DNA of 64,000 nt. Origin: Termitomyces sp. T153 (lineage: Eukaryota; Basidiomycota; Agaricomycetes; Agaricales; Lyophyllaceae). The translations under genes were made by a program, and so were the position numbers. The stretch is taken from positions 47,425 to 111,424 of the forward strand of contig JACKQL020000136.1 in NCBI GenBank assembly GCA_018296165.2, given 5' to 3'. Positions 37,184-47,318 of the stretch are shown in pieces; position 1 is the stretch's first letter; each line of letters opens with the position of its first letter. Under the pieces are notes generated by a model. That model was not told the DNA's origin. It did no database searches and worked only from the letters and a program-made list of their open reading frames with translations.

Positions 37184-38519
37184 ATGACGTTCAGTGACAT
37201 TCCACTCGCAGAGAAATTCAAGGCTGGTCAACTCAGCCAGAAAGAAACTTTCTGGCGCGACCACTATCATTTTCTCAAAGACCGTGGTTATACGCTTCGA
37301 GACCGCTACAATCCTGACTGGGTCCCGTCTTGGAAGAGTCGAAAGAACTTTTCTAAGAATTGGAGAGACTGTGAGGACGGGCAGTTACTTCTCGTAAGTT
37401 TTGACATTCCTCAATACAGCTTATGTGATGATATCCGTTTCTGCAGTATCCTCAGGTCTTGGATGCAGTTCGTGCTGATGGTTGTCTGGTGATGCTCAAG
37501 GAGATCAAGATTGATTCTAATCCGGAAGAAATTTCCATTGGCATTTCTCCTCTGGAGCGTTAGCCGAGCATCCGAAGAACCATTGTGTACCCTTTCTGGA
37601 TATCATCGAGCCGGTTGAAGGTTCTGGGTCAGCGTTTATTGTTATGCCATATCTTTTAAACACAGACAATCCGCCGTTCCAAACTATCGGCGAGGTGGTT
37701 GACTACTTCAGGCAGATATTCGAGGTGAAGATTGTGTCATTTCTAATTCATCCATTTCAGCTGATATGTTAGAAAGGGCTTGAAATTCATGCACGATAAT
37801 CACGTTATTCATGGGTGTGATCGAACATTCTTCATCGTTGTCATATTATTCTCATGTCTCTCTCTAGTGACTGCAAAGCTGATAATTTCATGGGAAATAC
37901 AGTGTCTTTATTCAAGTTTCCTCCTCATCCATCAAGGCCTTCCATGAGACGTGATTATCAAGGAGAGGTTTCATCGCGCACTTCTCGTACAAAGAAACCA
38001 GTCAAATATTACCTCATCGATTTTGACCTGTCTGAAGTGTATCGTCAGGAGGATGTGCCCCGCCTCAGGCCACCTCCCTGGGGGGGAGATAAGTCAGTTC
38101 CTGAGTTTTTACTCCCTAATGCACCACCTTGTGATCCTTTCGCTGTGGACGTCTATTGCGTGGGTAACTCTATCAGGAGGTACTATACCAATGTGAGTTT
38201 CCCTATCCTTCATATTTTACTGTCGTGCCATAAATAAACAAAAATGCAGGGCTGGGAAGGTTTTGCGAAACCAAAGCAAGGCTTCGACTTCATGAAGGAG
38301 CTCATTGATGATATGACCAACCTGGATCCTCAAAAGCGACCATCTATGACAGATGTTGTCGTGCGCTTTGAGGAGATTGCTCAAGGGCTTGATGACAGAA
38401 AGCTCCGCTCGCCAATTCTCAATGTCGGTCACAAACTCGGGACTTTCAAGAAGATTATACACTGGACCACGCAGTGGACTTGCAAATTGCGTGGCTTCCC
38501 AGCCATACCCAATGCATAG
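37184..38519 (+). pseudogene. Kinase-like copy K1, one 4-nt deletion
   Basis: Exons 37184-37393, 37447-37724, 37777-37814, 37868-38192 and 38250-38519 match the copy at 44460 exon for exon. Lengths are 210/278/38/325/270 against 210/282/38/325/270. The only size difference is four bases missing in exon 2 (near 37541, after the ISIG codons), which shifts the frame and truncates the protein. All splice sites and the rest of the frame are intact: FWRDHYHFLKDRGYTLRDRY in exon 1, QTIGEVVDYFRQI in exon 2, DCKADN loop, IDFDLS in place of DFG, GGDKSVPEFLLPNAPPCDPF, and a KRPSMTDVV C-lobe end. It is either a recently broken copy or a sequencing/assembly indel. Without the indel the product would match the 374-aa homologue. 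Confidence 0.8.
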
Positions 38520-38724
38520 TGACAATGGCTGATTTATCAACTAAGACACAAAGATGATAGTATATCTACTCATAATATTTTTGGGTATTTTTTGTAAGAT
38601 TGAATATTTGAAATTCTTGTGGTTTAGATGTGTTGAGCTGACCATTGTTCTGAGGGTGTCATTAGATTTCATTTGACACAAGTACTCGAATCTGCATATT
38701 TTCAAATGTCCCATGTTCATCATA

Positions 38725-39406
38725 CAGTCGAACTTCTCATAACTGATGGCCCCTCCATAGAAGCCAAAAAGTATTGGTTATTAGGGAGTATTGGGTATAA
38801 GAGGGGTCATTGTAGAGTTTCTTCTGATGCTTCCTTTTAGTATAAGTAGACATTATACACATGACTGCTAATGACTATTTGAATTTTTAGTGAAATATTT
38901 ATCAAGAGTAGTAGGCTGAAGAGAAAAGTCTATTAATAGTAGTGGCACAGCAGAAATAACTACATACCTGGCAGAGGGAAATCCAAAGAGAACAAGTCTG
39001 AGGATTCCAATTACTAGGACTGCAAATTTACAGAAATGAACTGTGGGAAGTATGACGTTGGATTCTGCGCATGCGCAGAGCCCGACGTCATCATCAAAGT
39101 CATGTGACCTGAACCCGGAAATCCATTGTTGTATCTTTTTTTTTCTCAATTTGCCATTAAAATCCCAACATATGTCAATAATACAGTGATTCTTCCATCA
39201 TATACTAAGGAAAAACTGATTAATTATAATGAAAATATATACTTTTTGGGCAAATTATCAGTTATGACCCTTCCTGGGACCCATCAAATATTGGATATCA
39301 GAGAGTTATCAAATTTCCCTGCAAACCAAGTTGGTGGATGCCAAAAACCCATCAGATTGAAGGGGTTATTGGTTACAAGGGCCATCAGTTATGAGAGGTT
39401 TGACTG
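38725..39406. mobile_element. 682-bp non-autonomous Tc1/mariner-pogo-like element
   Basis: The left end cagtcgaacttctcataact at 38725 and the reverse complement of the right end (cagtcaaacctctcataact) agree at 26 of 28 positions over the full 28-bp terminal inverted repeat. The element is flanked by TA on both sides (38723-38724 and 39407-39408), the target duplication of Tc1/mariner elements. The CAGTC-type end resembles pogo-like transposons. No transposase frame is present, so it would depend on an autonomous relative. Confidence 0.85.
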
Positions 39407-42389
39407 TAGTTGACACCCAATCCATTTACACCCAGACATCATAGTGAACTTTGACAAATGTGCAAACAAGATACTCCTTGCCAGACAACCTTCATCTGGG
39501 AATTCTGCCCCAGATTCACAAAACCACTGTGCTCCTGCCTTGGAAGTCATAATGATATGCCTGTCTCATGGTATGAGACAGGACAAGATACTATAAGCTA
39601 AAAGTACCCAAATATACCACTGAAAGCTGAAAACTGTAGGCATTGGGTACATACCTAGAATGAAACACTAAGGAACCTGAAACAGACACTACCAACAATC
39701 CCAGCAGAGCTGTAACACTGAAGAGAACTGAGGACAATCATGCACTGATGGCTGATCAATGGCTGTGCTTGGCACCCCAGCTAGAAACCTAACTGGTGGT
39801 CAAGGACAGCCATGGGTGCCTATTGCAATGATACTTCCCTCCACACCTCAAAAACATGACTTTCCCCTGTGCCAGATCACCTGAAACCAAGCAACCAACT
39901 GTAACCAAGCATGTGCAAGCTGCCAGGAGAGTTTTGGTAGAGGGGTGCCTCTAGTCAGCAACCAAGAGGTCTATGATTGTCTCAACAATGTCATCTGTTG
40001 CAGTTGTCCTTATGATGACCATGTCCTTGGTCACTCTGGTGGTTCTCATCACCACTTCCATTGTTCAGATCCTTGTCTGGTTTTCCAGTCATTGCAACAA
40101 ATTGTTGCCTCATGTCATTGATTGGCATGACTCCTTCATGCCCTTCAAAGACTACACCCTGGTTGTCTATTAATGATTCTCCATGATCCCACAAGTTTTG
40201 GCTGTGGATGCATTGATAGTTAACATGCTCATTCCAGTCATCCACTAAATGGGCATGTTTTGCAACACATTGCAATGTAGGTGTTTCTTCTAGTACATGA
40301 TCTTTGCATGCTTCTTCTTTAATAGTGACATGTCAGTGAGGCATCCTTAGTTCTTGTGGTTCTTCCACATCATCCTTGTCTGCAGGTTTGGAGGTTGTTA
40401 TCTCAACCTCAGACAATGCCTGCAGGGGCACTCTAATGGTATTGGCTTGTTGCTGTGCAGCATTCTGCTGCCTCATAAAGTCCTGCTGGGACTCATTTGC
40501 TTGTTGCAGTGCAGTCAAGATATCTATTGCTTCTACAATGCCAGGTACTCATTGATGCATTACTGTGTCATAGTCCACTGACTTGGCCAGAGTTGCAGTC
40601 AATGTTGTGGTCCCTTGGGCTGCCTTATGCTTCAGATACTCAATGAGTTCCAGCTCAAAAATCTGAGCAAAAAGTTTGATATATTCAGTCAAATCAGCCC
40701 TAGGTACATGCTGGCCTCTACTAGCCAGTAACTATAGATGCTTTTGTGTTGCTTCTTTTGAGACTGTTGGAGAATGGTCCAGGACCAGCTGTAGCTGGAC
40801 AGATAAGGTCAATAGTTACCTCTTCTCTTCCTTATCTGAGGAATCAAGTTCAGACTCAAGTTCCCAAACTTTCCCAAGGCTCTTTTGCCTCCCCTGTGGC
40901 TCTCTGTCCTTCCTTCCATCCTTTCTGTTGGTTGAGGTGCCAACCCACAATTCTGAGTTCACTCTTTCTCTTTGATACTGCATTGTCTGATCCACCAATG
41001 CCTCCTGCCCTCTTGTCCCAGACTTAGCCCCTTGCTCAGGCTGTAAGATCTGGAATGGTATACTGTGTGCTAATGCACTACCCTGTGATGACCACAACTC
41101 CTGCAATAAAAGTGATCAACTAATTGGACCAAAAGGCCACAATGTCAAGCCTGGCTTGACAAGTTGCAGGTACTATTTAAGCAGTATAAAGTGTTATGAT
41201 GCTGTGGGTCATGACATACCCTGTGTCAGGTCTGAATAGTGAGTGACTTTTCCCATGGTCCCCGGGGGAGGCATACTGCTCTCAGACAAAGCCAGATAGA
41301 GCAGCAATGGCAGCTGTGTTGTTGGAAGCAATGCTCCAGACACATATAATGTATCCCCTAGTCTAAGACTAGGGTTAATTATTGACTTCATCCATGCTAT
41401 GGATAGTCTGCCCAGCATTCCAAAGCTCTTGCTGAGATCATGAGGTGCCTTTTCATCCTGTTTTGGCAGGAGTTGGTATATTGACACTGAAGGCATTACA
41501 CTGGCCTGGAGTCTGTCCCCTGGTTCTGTAAAGCCAGGTGGCTGATTGCCTGAGTTTGTCATGTGTACATGTCTTGATGTGGCTGAGATAGAATCAAAAG
41601 CAGATAGAGTTTCAAGAGTGGTTGCCTAGAGTGGCAATTAGAGACAGAGTCTAAAGCCAATAGCAGAAGATTCAAAAAAATGTACCTGTTGGCTACAAAT
41701 AGAACAATCTTGCATGATTCATGCAGTAGCTGAATCAGACCAAATGATTGGATCAGACTAGGTATGTTGTGAATACAAGATGTTGTCTTGTGTAATATAC
41801 AGTGAATTAAGTTAGTGTCACTAGTGTGACAAGTGTAGTAAGTGTACAACTCATTACATCCAAGCCATTTTTTGTATTTTTGTTTAACACCTACAGGTCT
41901 AGTGTATATTCCAGTTACATCAGTACTGTGGTTTATTGGTATTGTGTTGTCCATTTATCATCAATGTAACATGCTAGTTGCAGGTTCAACTCCTGTAGCT
42001 AGCAATGTCTACATAGTCATGGTTGAAAATTTCTTGACAATCAATCATTTACAATCAATTTCTGGACACACAATCATTTTTGATTATCTTAATCTCACAC
42101 CTCTATGGTGGAGTGGAATGCTATTTGAAGCTTCTAAGCCTTCCATCCCTACAACTCTGGGTTTGACCCCCAGTGCTTGCATTGTCAATCATGTTCTAAG
42201 CCTTTTTCAATTTTTGTTCAAGACCTGCAAGGTTTTTCAATTGAACCTTATTGGAGCTACTGAGGATTGCTGGAATAAAAATATACTACAAGCAGAAAGG
42301 TTGCACCAATGGAAAGTCCTACTAGAAGTTGCATCAGAAACATCTGGCAGGAACAACAGAAAGTGAAAAGTGCCAGAATATACAGTTCA

Positions 42390-42932
42390 TCAATGACACT
42401 GGGCTGATTGAGCAGATTTGTTGCAAATACTACTTGTTGGAGTTGTAGATCCATGAATGTAACAAGCTGCATCCTCTTTCAATCTCTCTGCTTGAGATCT
42501 CCTTTGTCTCTTTGAAATAATTGGTAGCAGGTCAGGTGATGCCCTGCACTTCTGACATGCTGGTTGATAAGATGGTGTTTCCTCTGTTTCTATTTCATGT
42601 GTGTCCACTTTCTGGTTGAGGATTTCAAAAACAGATCTAAGAAATGTGGAACAAGGAGACCCATCTGCTAGGTCATTGATTGGAGTTACTAGGTTATTCC
42701 ATCCTCTTTGCTGTAGCTGTTGCATAGTGACATTGTTGATGACCTCAAGACTGGATAGCTGGATGATATTGGACATAGCTGCAGTGCTGGGTTTGCTAGC
42801 CAAATCCAGGGCTACAACACCAGCATTGCCAGCCAGATCTAGTGCTACACTGCCAGCATTGCCTGATGGATCTGGTTGGCCTACAATTCCAGGATTGCTG
42901 GATGGATCAGGTTGGCCTGAAATGCCAGCCAT
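42390..42932 (-). CDS. 180-codon frame in relic DNA, unknown
   Basis: An open minus-strand frame whose first 50 codons encode a degenerate repeat (QPDPSSNPGIVGQPDPSGNA, then VALDLAGNAGVVALDLAS). The remainder contains a CxxC pair (PACQKCRASPDLL) followed by a basic KRQRRSQAERLK segment. No promoter, splice pattern or family was recognised. It is probably a chance-preserved piece of a mobile-element protein. Confidence 0.25.
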   Translation of the reverse strand: MAGISGQPDPSSNPGIVGQPDPSGNAGSVALDLAGNAGVVALDLASKPSTAAMSNIIQLSSLEVINNVTMQQLQQRGWNNLVTPINDLADGSPCSTFLRSVFEILNQKVDTHEIETEETPSYQPACQKCRASPDLLPIISKRQRRSQAERLKEDAACYIHGSTTPTSSICNKSAQSAQCH

Positions 42933-43035
42933 TGCCAGCTGGATCTGTGGCTAAAATGCCAGGTTTGCCAGTCACAACAATACTGGGTTTGCAAGCTGGA
43001 TCCATGTGGCCTACTATGCCAGATTTCCCAGCCAG
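42770..43035. repeat. Degenerate minisatellite-like repeat, unit about 35-40 bp
   Basis: Successive units share a core like tggatctggttggcctacaa, then ttccagg. They recur at about 42,868, 42,902, 42,940, 42,995 and, more diverged, between 42,790 and 42,850. Unit length varies and copies differ at several sites. Confidence 0.6.
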
Positions 43036-43449
43036 AGAAATTACTGCCATATCACTACTGAATGACCCAACATGCTTTCATTTCCTCTGATGTTTTCCTT
43101 TCTTGTGAGCTGCCTTACATGATGCAGCAGCAGCAGCCCTCTTTTCATGGTCTGCATGAGTGCTATACTCAGCAGGAACCCTGTCCTTATTCTTGTCACC
43201 AATCAAGTAATCACACAACACCCGCAACAAGAATCAATATTGTAAAGGTGCTACAGCTGCTGACGCAAAAGTCATCTAAGTAATCCAAGGAGGTGCTAAA
43301 GCCCCCAACACAAAAGTCATAAAATTATCAGAGCAGCTCTCCAGCCCGTGCCTGAGAACTAGGCATCCAAAGCACCAAGGCTGTGCCACGAAAGGTGTGA
43401 ACATATCATGGCAATTCACACGTACTGCAACAGGGGGAAACTCGAGCAC

Positions 43450-44330
43450 AAAATTGGGCCTCACCGGATGTCACTCCCAAAAGCGTGCAATATGTCCCCC
43501 AAAATATCCTTGGTCATTGTAAGGACATGGGGGCTAGAGCTTTCTCGTGCAGGTCGGCTCTCCAAAGGGGAGCGAGGAGGTAAGCTATCGCAGGGTGAAC
43601 CTGCTGGGCGGGGTGTCGAGTGCGCCCTCCTTCCTTTGCAATCCTGGGCTCGAGCAGGGGTGCTCGGATCAGGCAGCGGTCCATGAGAAAGAAGCGCTCT
43701 ACCCCTCCTGCTGCTCGGGCAAGTACGCTTCGGGGGTCATTCAGTAGGGGAAGGGGCAGGTCGCACTGCTGGCACCGATCAGGGGGTATCCGCCAAGGCG
43801 GATCGTACGCGCTCCCGGGCCAAAGAGGCCTGAATGGCAGAGGGTGTTGCGGTAGGGTGCTGGTGCAGGCCGGCAAACGGAGGGGGAGGCTTCCATTCCA
43901 CCTCCAGGGTTGGCTCCACTGGGCACGTTCGTCTCTGTCTTCCTCTACCTGATTCGGGCCAGGCCTGACCCTCGCCGGGCACGTTCCCCAGTAGTTCCCC
44001 CTCTCCATCCATCCGTTCCGAGGCCCCCAATCGTGAAGTTTCTTCCGAGATTGAAGTGAGCGAGGACGGCTGCAGGGTGAACGGGGAAGGCTGCTGAAAG
44101 TCGCCCCTCCTCCCCCCCGTGCCCGGCTCTGGCTACGAGCAGACATAACAGCTCACGCAGCCACGAAGTGAGAACAATCGCGAAAAACGTTAGCTGCTGT
44201 TGCGACGCGTAGTCTATACGTACAATATGATAGCTGTAATGAGGCAGCTTCACGTCACGCTCTGTCACAGCCCCAAAATACGTCCCCCCCCCTGCAGAAT
44301 GCCAGATCGTGATTTGCACGCTGTCAATCG
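43450..44330. other. Isolated GC-rich island, origin unknown
   Basis: Composition switches sharply from CpG-poor DNA to GC- and CpG-rich DNA within about 200 bp and back again near 44,330. Long frames on both strands are an expected by-product of that composition and show no domain. It may be a fragment of a young GC-rich element like the gypsy copy at 53 kb, but no similarity to it was seen by eye. Confidence 0.5.
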
Positions 44331-44459
44331 TTTCTGCCGGAGTTAGCTACATATGGGTCAAATGTCAACAACAATTGCATGGGCAGTTGTCCACAACATG
44401 AACAAAAACTATGGGTGATCGTTGTATTTCCAATCCGCTCTTACTACACTATCATCATT

Positions 44460-45791
44460 ATGCCCCCCCACGATTTTCAACCTGAAGAAGGTTTCGAACC
44501 TGGGGACCTCTCTCCAGGAGAAATTTTCTGGCGCGATCACTACAAGTTTCTCAAAAAGCATGGCTATACGCTGCGTGACCGTTATAATCCCGACAGGGTA
44601 CCATCTTGGAAGAAGCAGAAGAATGCATCAAAGAGCTTGGCCGACTTGGAAGATGGCCAGTATAGTCGAGTAAGCCTTCATATACCTCAGCAGTGAACAG
44701 TCATTAATCTGGTTCTATTTCGAAAGCACGGTCAAATTTTAGATGCAGCCCGTTCCGATGGAACTCTCGTTGTGTTGAAGGACGTTAGTACAGATACCAA
44801 GGATCACGAAATCCTGATTGGCAATTATTTCTCGTCTGGAGTGCTGGCAATGCATCCCAAGAATCATTGTGTACCGTTTCTAGAAGTCATAGACCCACCA
44901 GAAGGTTCCCAAACAGCATTTATCGTCATGCCATATCTATTGGAAACAAATTACCCATCATTTCAAACTATCGGTGAGGTCGTTGACTACTTCAGGCAGA
45001 TCTTTGAAGTAATAGTCTTTCCATTTTTGTTATTGTTTGACTGACTTGTTTTCTAGGGCTTACAATTTATGCATGAGAACAACGTTGTTCATGGGTGCGC
45101 TGGATTTTCATGTGTATAAATCTACCAATCCTATTTTTCTCTTCAGGGACTGCAAAACGGACAATTTCATGGCAGGAACAGTCTCATTATTCAACGTCCC
45201 ACCACACCCTGCCCAGCGATTCATGCGACTTGACTATCGAGGGCAGGTATTGGTCTCTTCCTCCCGTACGAAGAGGCCAGTGAAATACTACCTCATAGAT
45301 TTTGATTTATCCGGATTCTATCGTCCCGAAGATGTACCCCATCTCAGGCAGCCTCCTTGGGGTGGAGACAAGTCGGTTCCTGAGTTTTTCCTTCCTAATG
45401 CACCCCCTTGTGACCCTTTTGCTGTGGATGTTTACTGTATGGGCAACTCTATCAGGCAGGATTATCTTGATGTACGCTTTTCAGTATTTCTATGTGCTGT
45501 TATTGAATAACAAGGATACAGGGTCGGGGAACGCTGCGCAAAGCAAAGAAAAGCTTCGAGTTTATGAGAGAACTGGTGAATGACATGACCAACTCAAACC
45601 CCCGAAAGCGGCCATCTATGACGGACGTTGTTTCTCGTTTTGAAGACATCGTCAATGGTCTTGACAATAAGCAGCTGCGCTCTCCGGTTCTCAATATCGA
45701 CGAAAATCTTCCTATTTTCAGGAAGATCAAGCATTGGACCATACAATGGACATATAAAATACTTGGTATTCCAGCTATACCCAATGTTTGA
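44460..45791 (+). CDS. Kinase-like copy K2, intact
   Basis: Five exons (44460-44669, 44727-45008, 45057-45094, 45147-45471, 45522-45791) with 48-57-nt introns give 374 aa. Exon 1 carries the family signature FWRDHYKFLKKHGYTLRDRY. Exon 2 ends the N-lobe and hinge (FIVMPYLLETNYPSFQTIGE). Exon 3 and the start of exon 4 form the catalytic loop VVHGDCKTDNFM, keeping the Asp, Lys and Asn of HxDxKxxN; DFG is replaced by DFD (LIDFDLS). Exon 4 adds GGDKSVPEFFLPNAPPCDPF and DVYCMGNSI, and exon 5 the KRPSMTDVVSRF C-lobe end. Such kinase-like proteins are multicopy in Agaricomycetes and unassigned in function. K1 at 37184, a relic at 30735 and a scrap at 12018 are related. Confidence 0.82.
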
Positions 45792-46319
45792 TACATATGT
45801 GGGATCACATTGTTATCGTATTTTATGTGATTACAGACTATTTCGTCATTTCAGTCGCTCAGAGTCTGCTCTCAACTGCTTTGATAGATTACATTCATCA
45901 GAGAATACCCTGATCTATTCCTTTTGTGGAGACCTGGGCATAATATATATGTTACTGCTCACTAGTAGTTAAGTCGAGGTTGCCGATCGTGGGCGAAGGA
46001 GATTTTTTTTGGAAGGGAGCAATTGTTGGTTAGTGTTTGCGGGAAATATTTTGATTCTTTGTGTCCGAAAAGTTCTCGAGTGCTGGATCCCTCCCGCTAG
46101 AACGAGAGAGGGGCCTAGATTTAAGCTAACTATGAGGGATCTATATACTATGCGACGACCCCTGGGAAAGTGGCTGTGCCTCAATCTTCCAACAACCTGG
46201 GAAGATTCCTTATGTAATGCTTATGTAAAATTACGTAAGTTGGCTGGCTTCAAATTTTCGGCCTTTTCCTTTGGTGTGTGGCAAAGATCAATCATTGCAC
46301 CGAATCACTCTTTCTTTTG
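45792..46319. other. No gene recognised
   Basis: The 3' region of kinase-like K2 followed by host-like DNA. The switch to AT-rich, CpG-poor DNA near 46,320 is taken as the approximate left limit of the Helitron. Confidence 0.45.
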
Positions 46320-47318
46320 ACCTCTCTTTCCAATATGAAGCATCAACCATTCTCTCTGCTCTGATACTGTGAGAAGAAGCTTTGTTTGGCCTGATAGACT
46401 CTACTGACCCTCTTTTGGAGGTTTTTACACTCAACCTGGCCATGTATGCTCTACTGTTTGTCATCTCCAATCACTGATCATAGCTGATAACTAGATTTCC
46501 ACTATTGCATCCTTCTTCAGGCTTTTTCTGAGCATTGAGTAGCTTTCTCTTCTTTCAGGTGGGCTTTCTTTTCTTTGCTTAATTGTCCAATAGCTGATTT
46601 TGGTGGTTGTTTCTATATTGAAGCTGAATTGGACTAGGTGTACTCTTTTTTTGAGTGTAACTTTTAGGGACAAATCATGGCTGAAATCAGACTTCACTAC
46701 ATTCTTCATTAGGCTCCCTTTCTGAGTGTTCAGTAGCTTTGCAGGTATGCTTTTTCTATATTTGTCTGAGAACTAATTCAAGTATTATCCATTTTCTTTT
46801 CTAAACAGTTATTGGCTTTCTGCTTTTAAGGTAGATCTCTTTCTCTGGGTTGATTTAAAGTTGATCTTCATGTTCTTTCATTAGAATTTTGGATTGGATT
46901 TTATCTTCAAATTATATTTGAGCCATTTTATATGTGGCTCTCATTCAGGTAAGATAGAAATGTTCCCTGCTTATTAAAGACTGTACTTGACTGATAATTT
47001 GGTAGTTTCTGTTCTCTGGCCTTTACTGCTGTAATCCTTCACTTTTGGACAGTTGTTGAGTATGTATCTAATTTTTTTAAAAAATTATAATAGTTATCAT
47101 CAGCTTGAATTTAGGGTTAATCATCACTTTTTATTGGGGGCTTCCAATACTTCCTATCAATTTTCCTTGAAAGGTACTGTCATGTGAGTGTTTATGAACT
47201 ATTTTTTATTCTTTCTTCATCAACAAAGTTTAGGCAACATCCTGCTCAGGAACCACCCAGTACTCCTGAGAGTCAGAGACAACAGTCTCGCTCTCAGAGT
47301 AGACTACAACAATTACAA

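Larger units (their letters stand above)
39409..43300. other. CpG-poor relic DNA of unidentified mobile element(s)
   Basis: Nearly 4 kb with few CG dinucleotides and TG/CA-rich composition like the copia relic. Minus-strand frames at 40333-40518 (Gln-rich), 40816-41106, 41209-41562 and 42390-42932 are open but carry no recognisable gag, pol or transposase motif. They may be remnants of a gag-like or accessory protein. No terminal repeats were found. Confidence 0.5.

Noticed and set aside
39991..40275. Minus-strand frame with His/Asp-rich end in CpG-poor DNA
   Set aside because: Low complexity, no motif, and the surroundings look like decayed repeats.
43514..44146. Long minus-strand frame (210 codons) in the GC-rich island
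   Set aside because: Similar-length frames exist on both strands, as expected from high GC. There is no motif, splice pattern or family resemblance.
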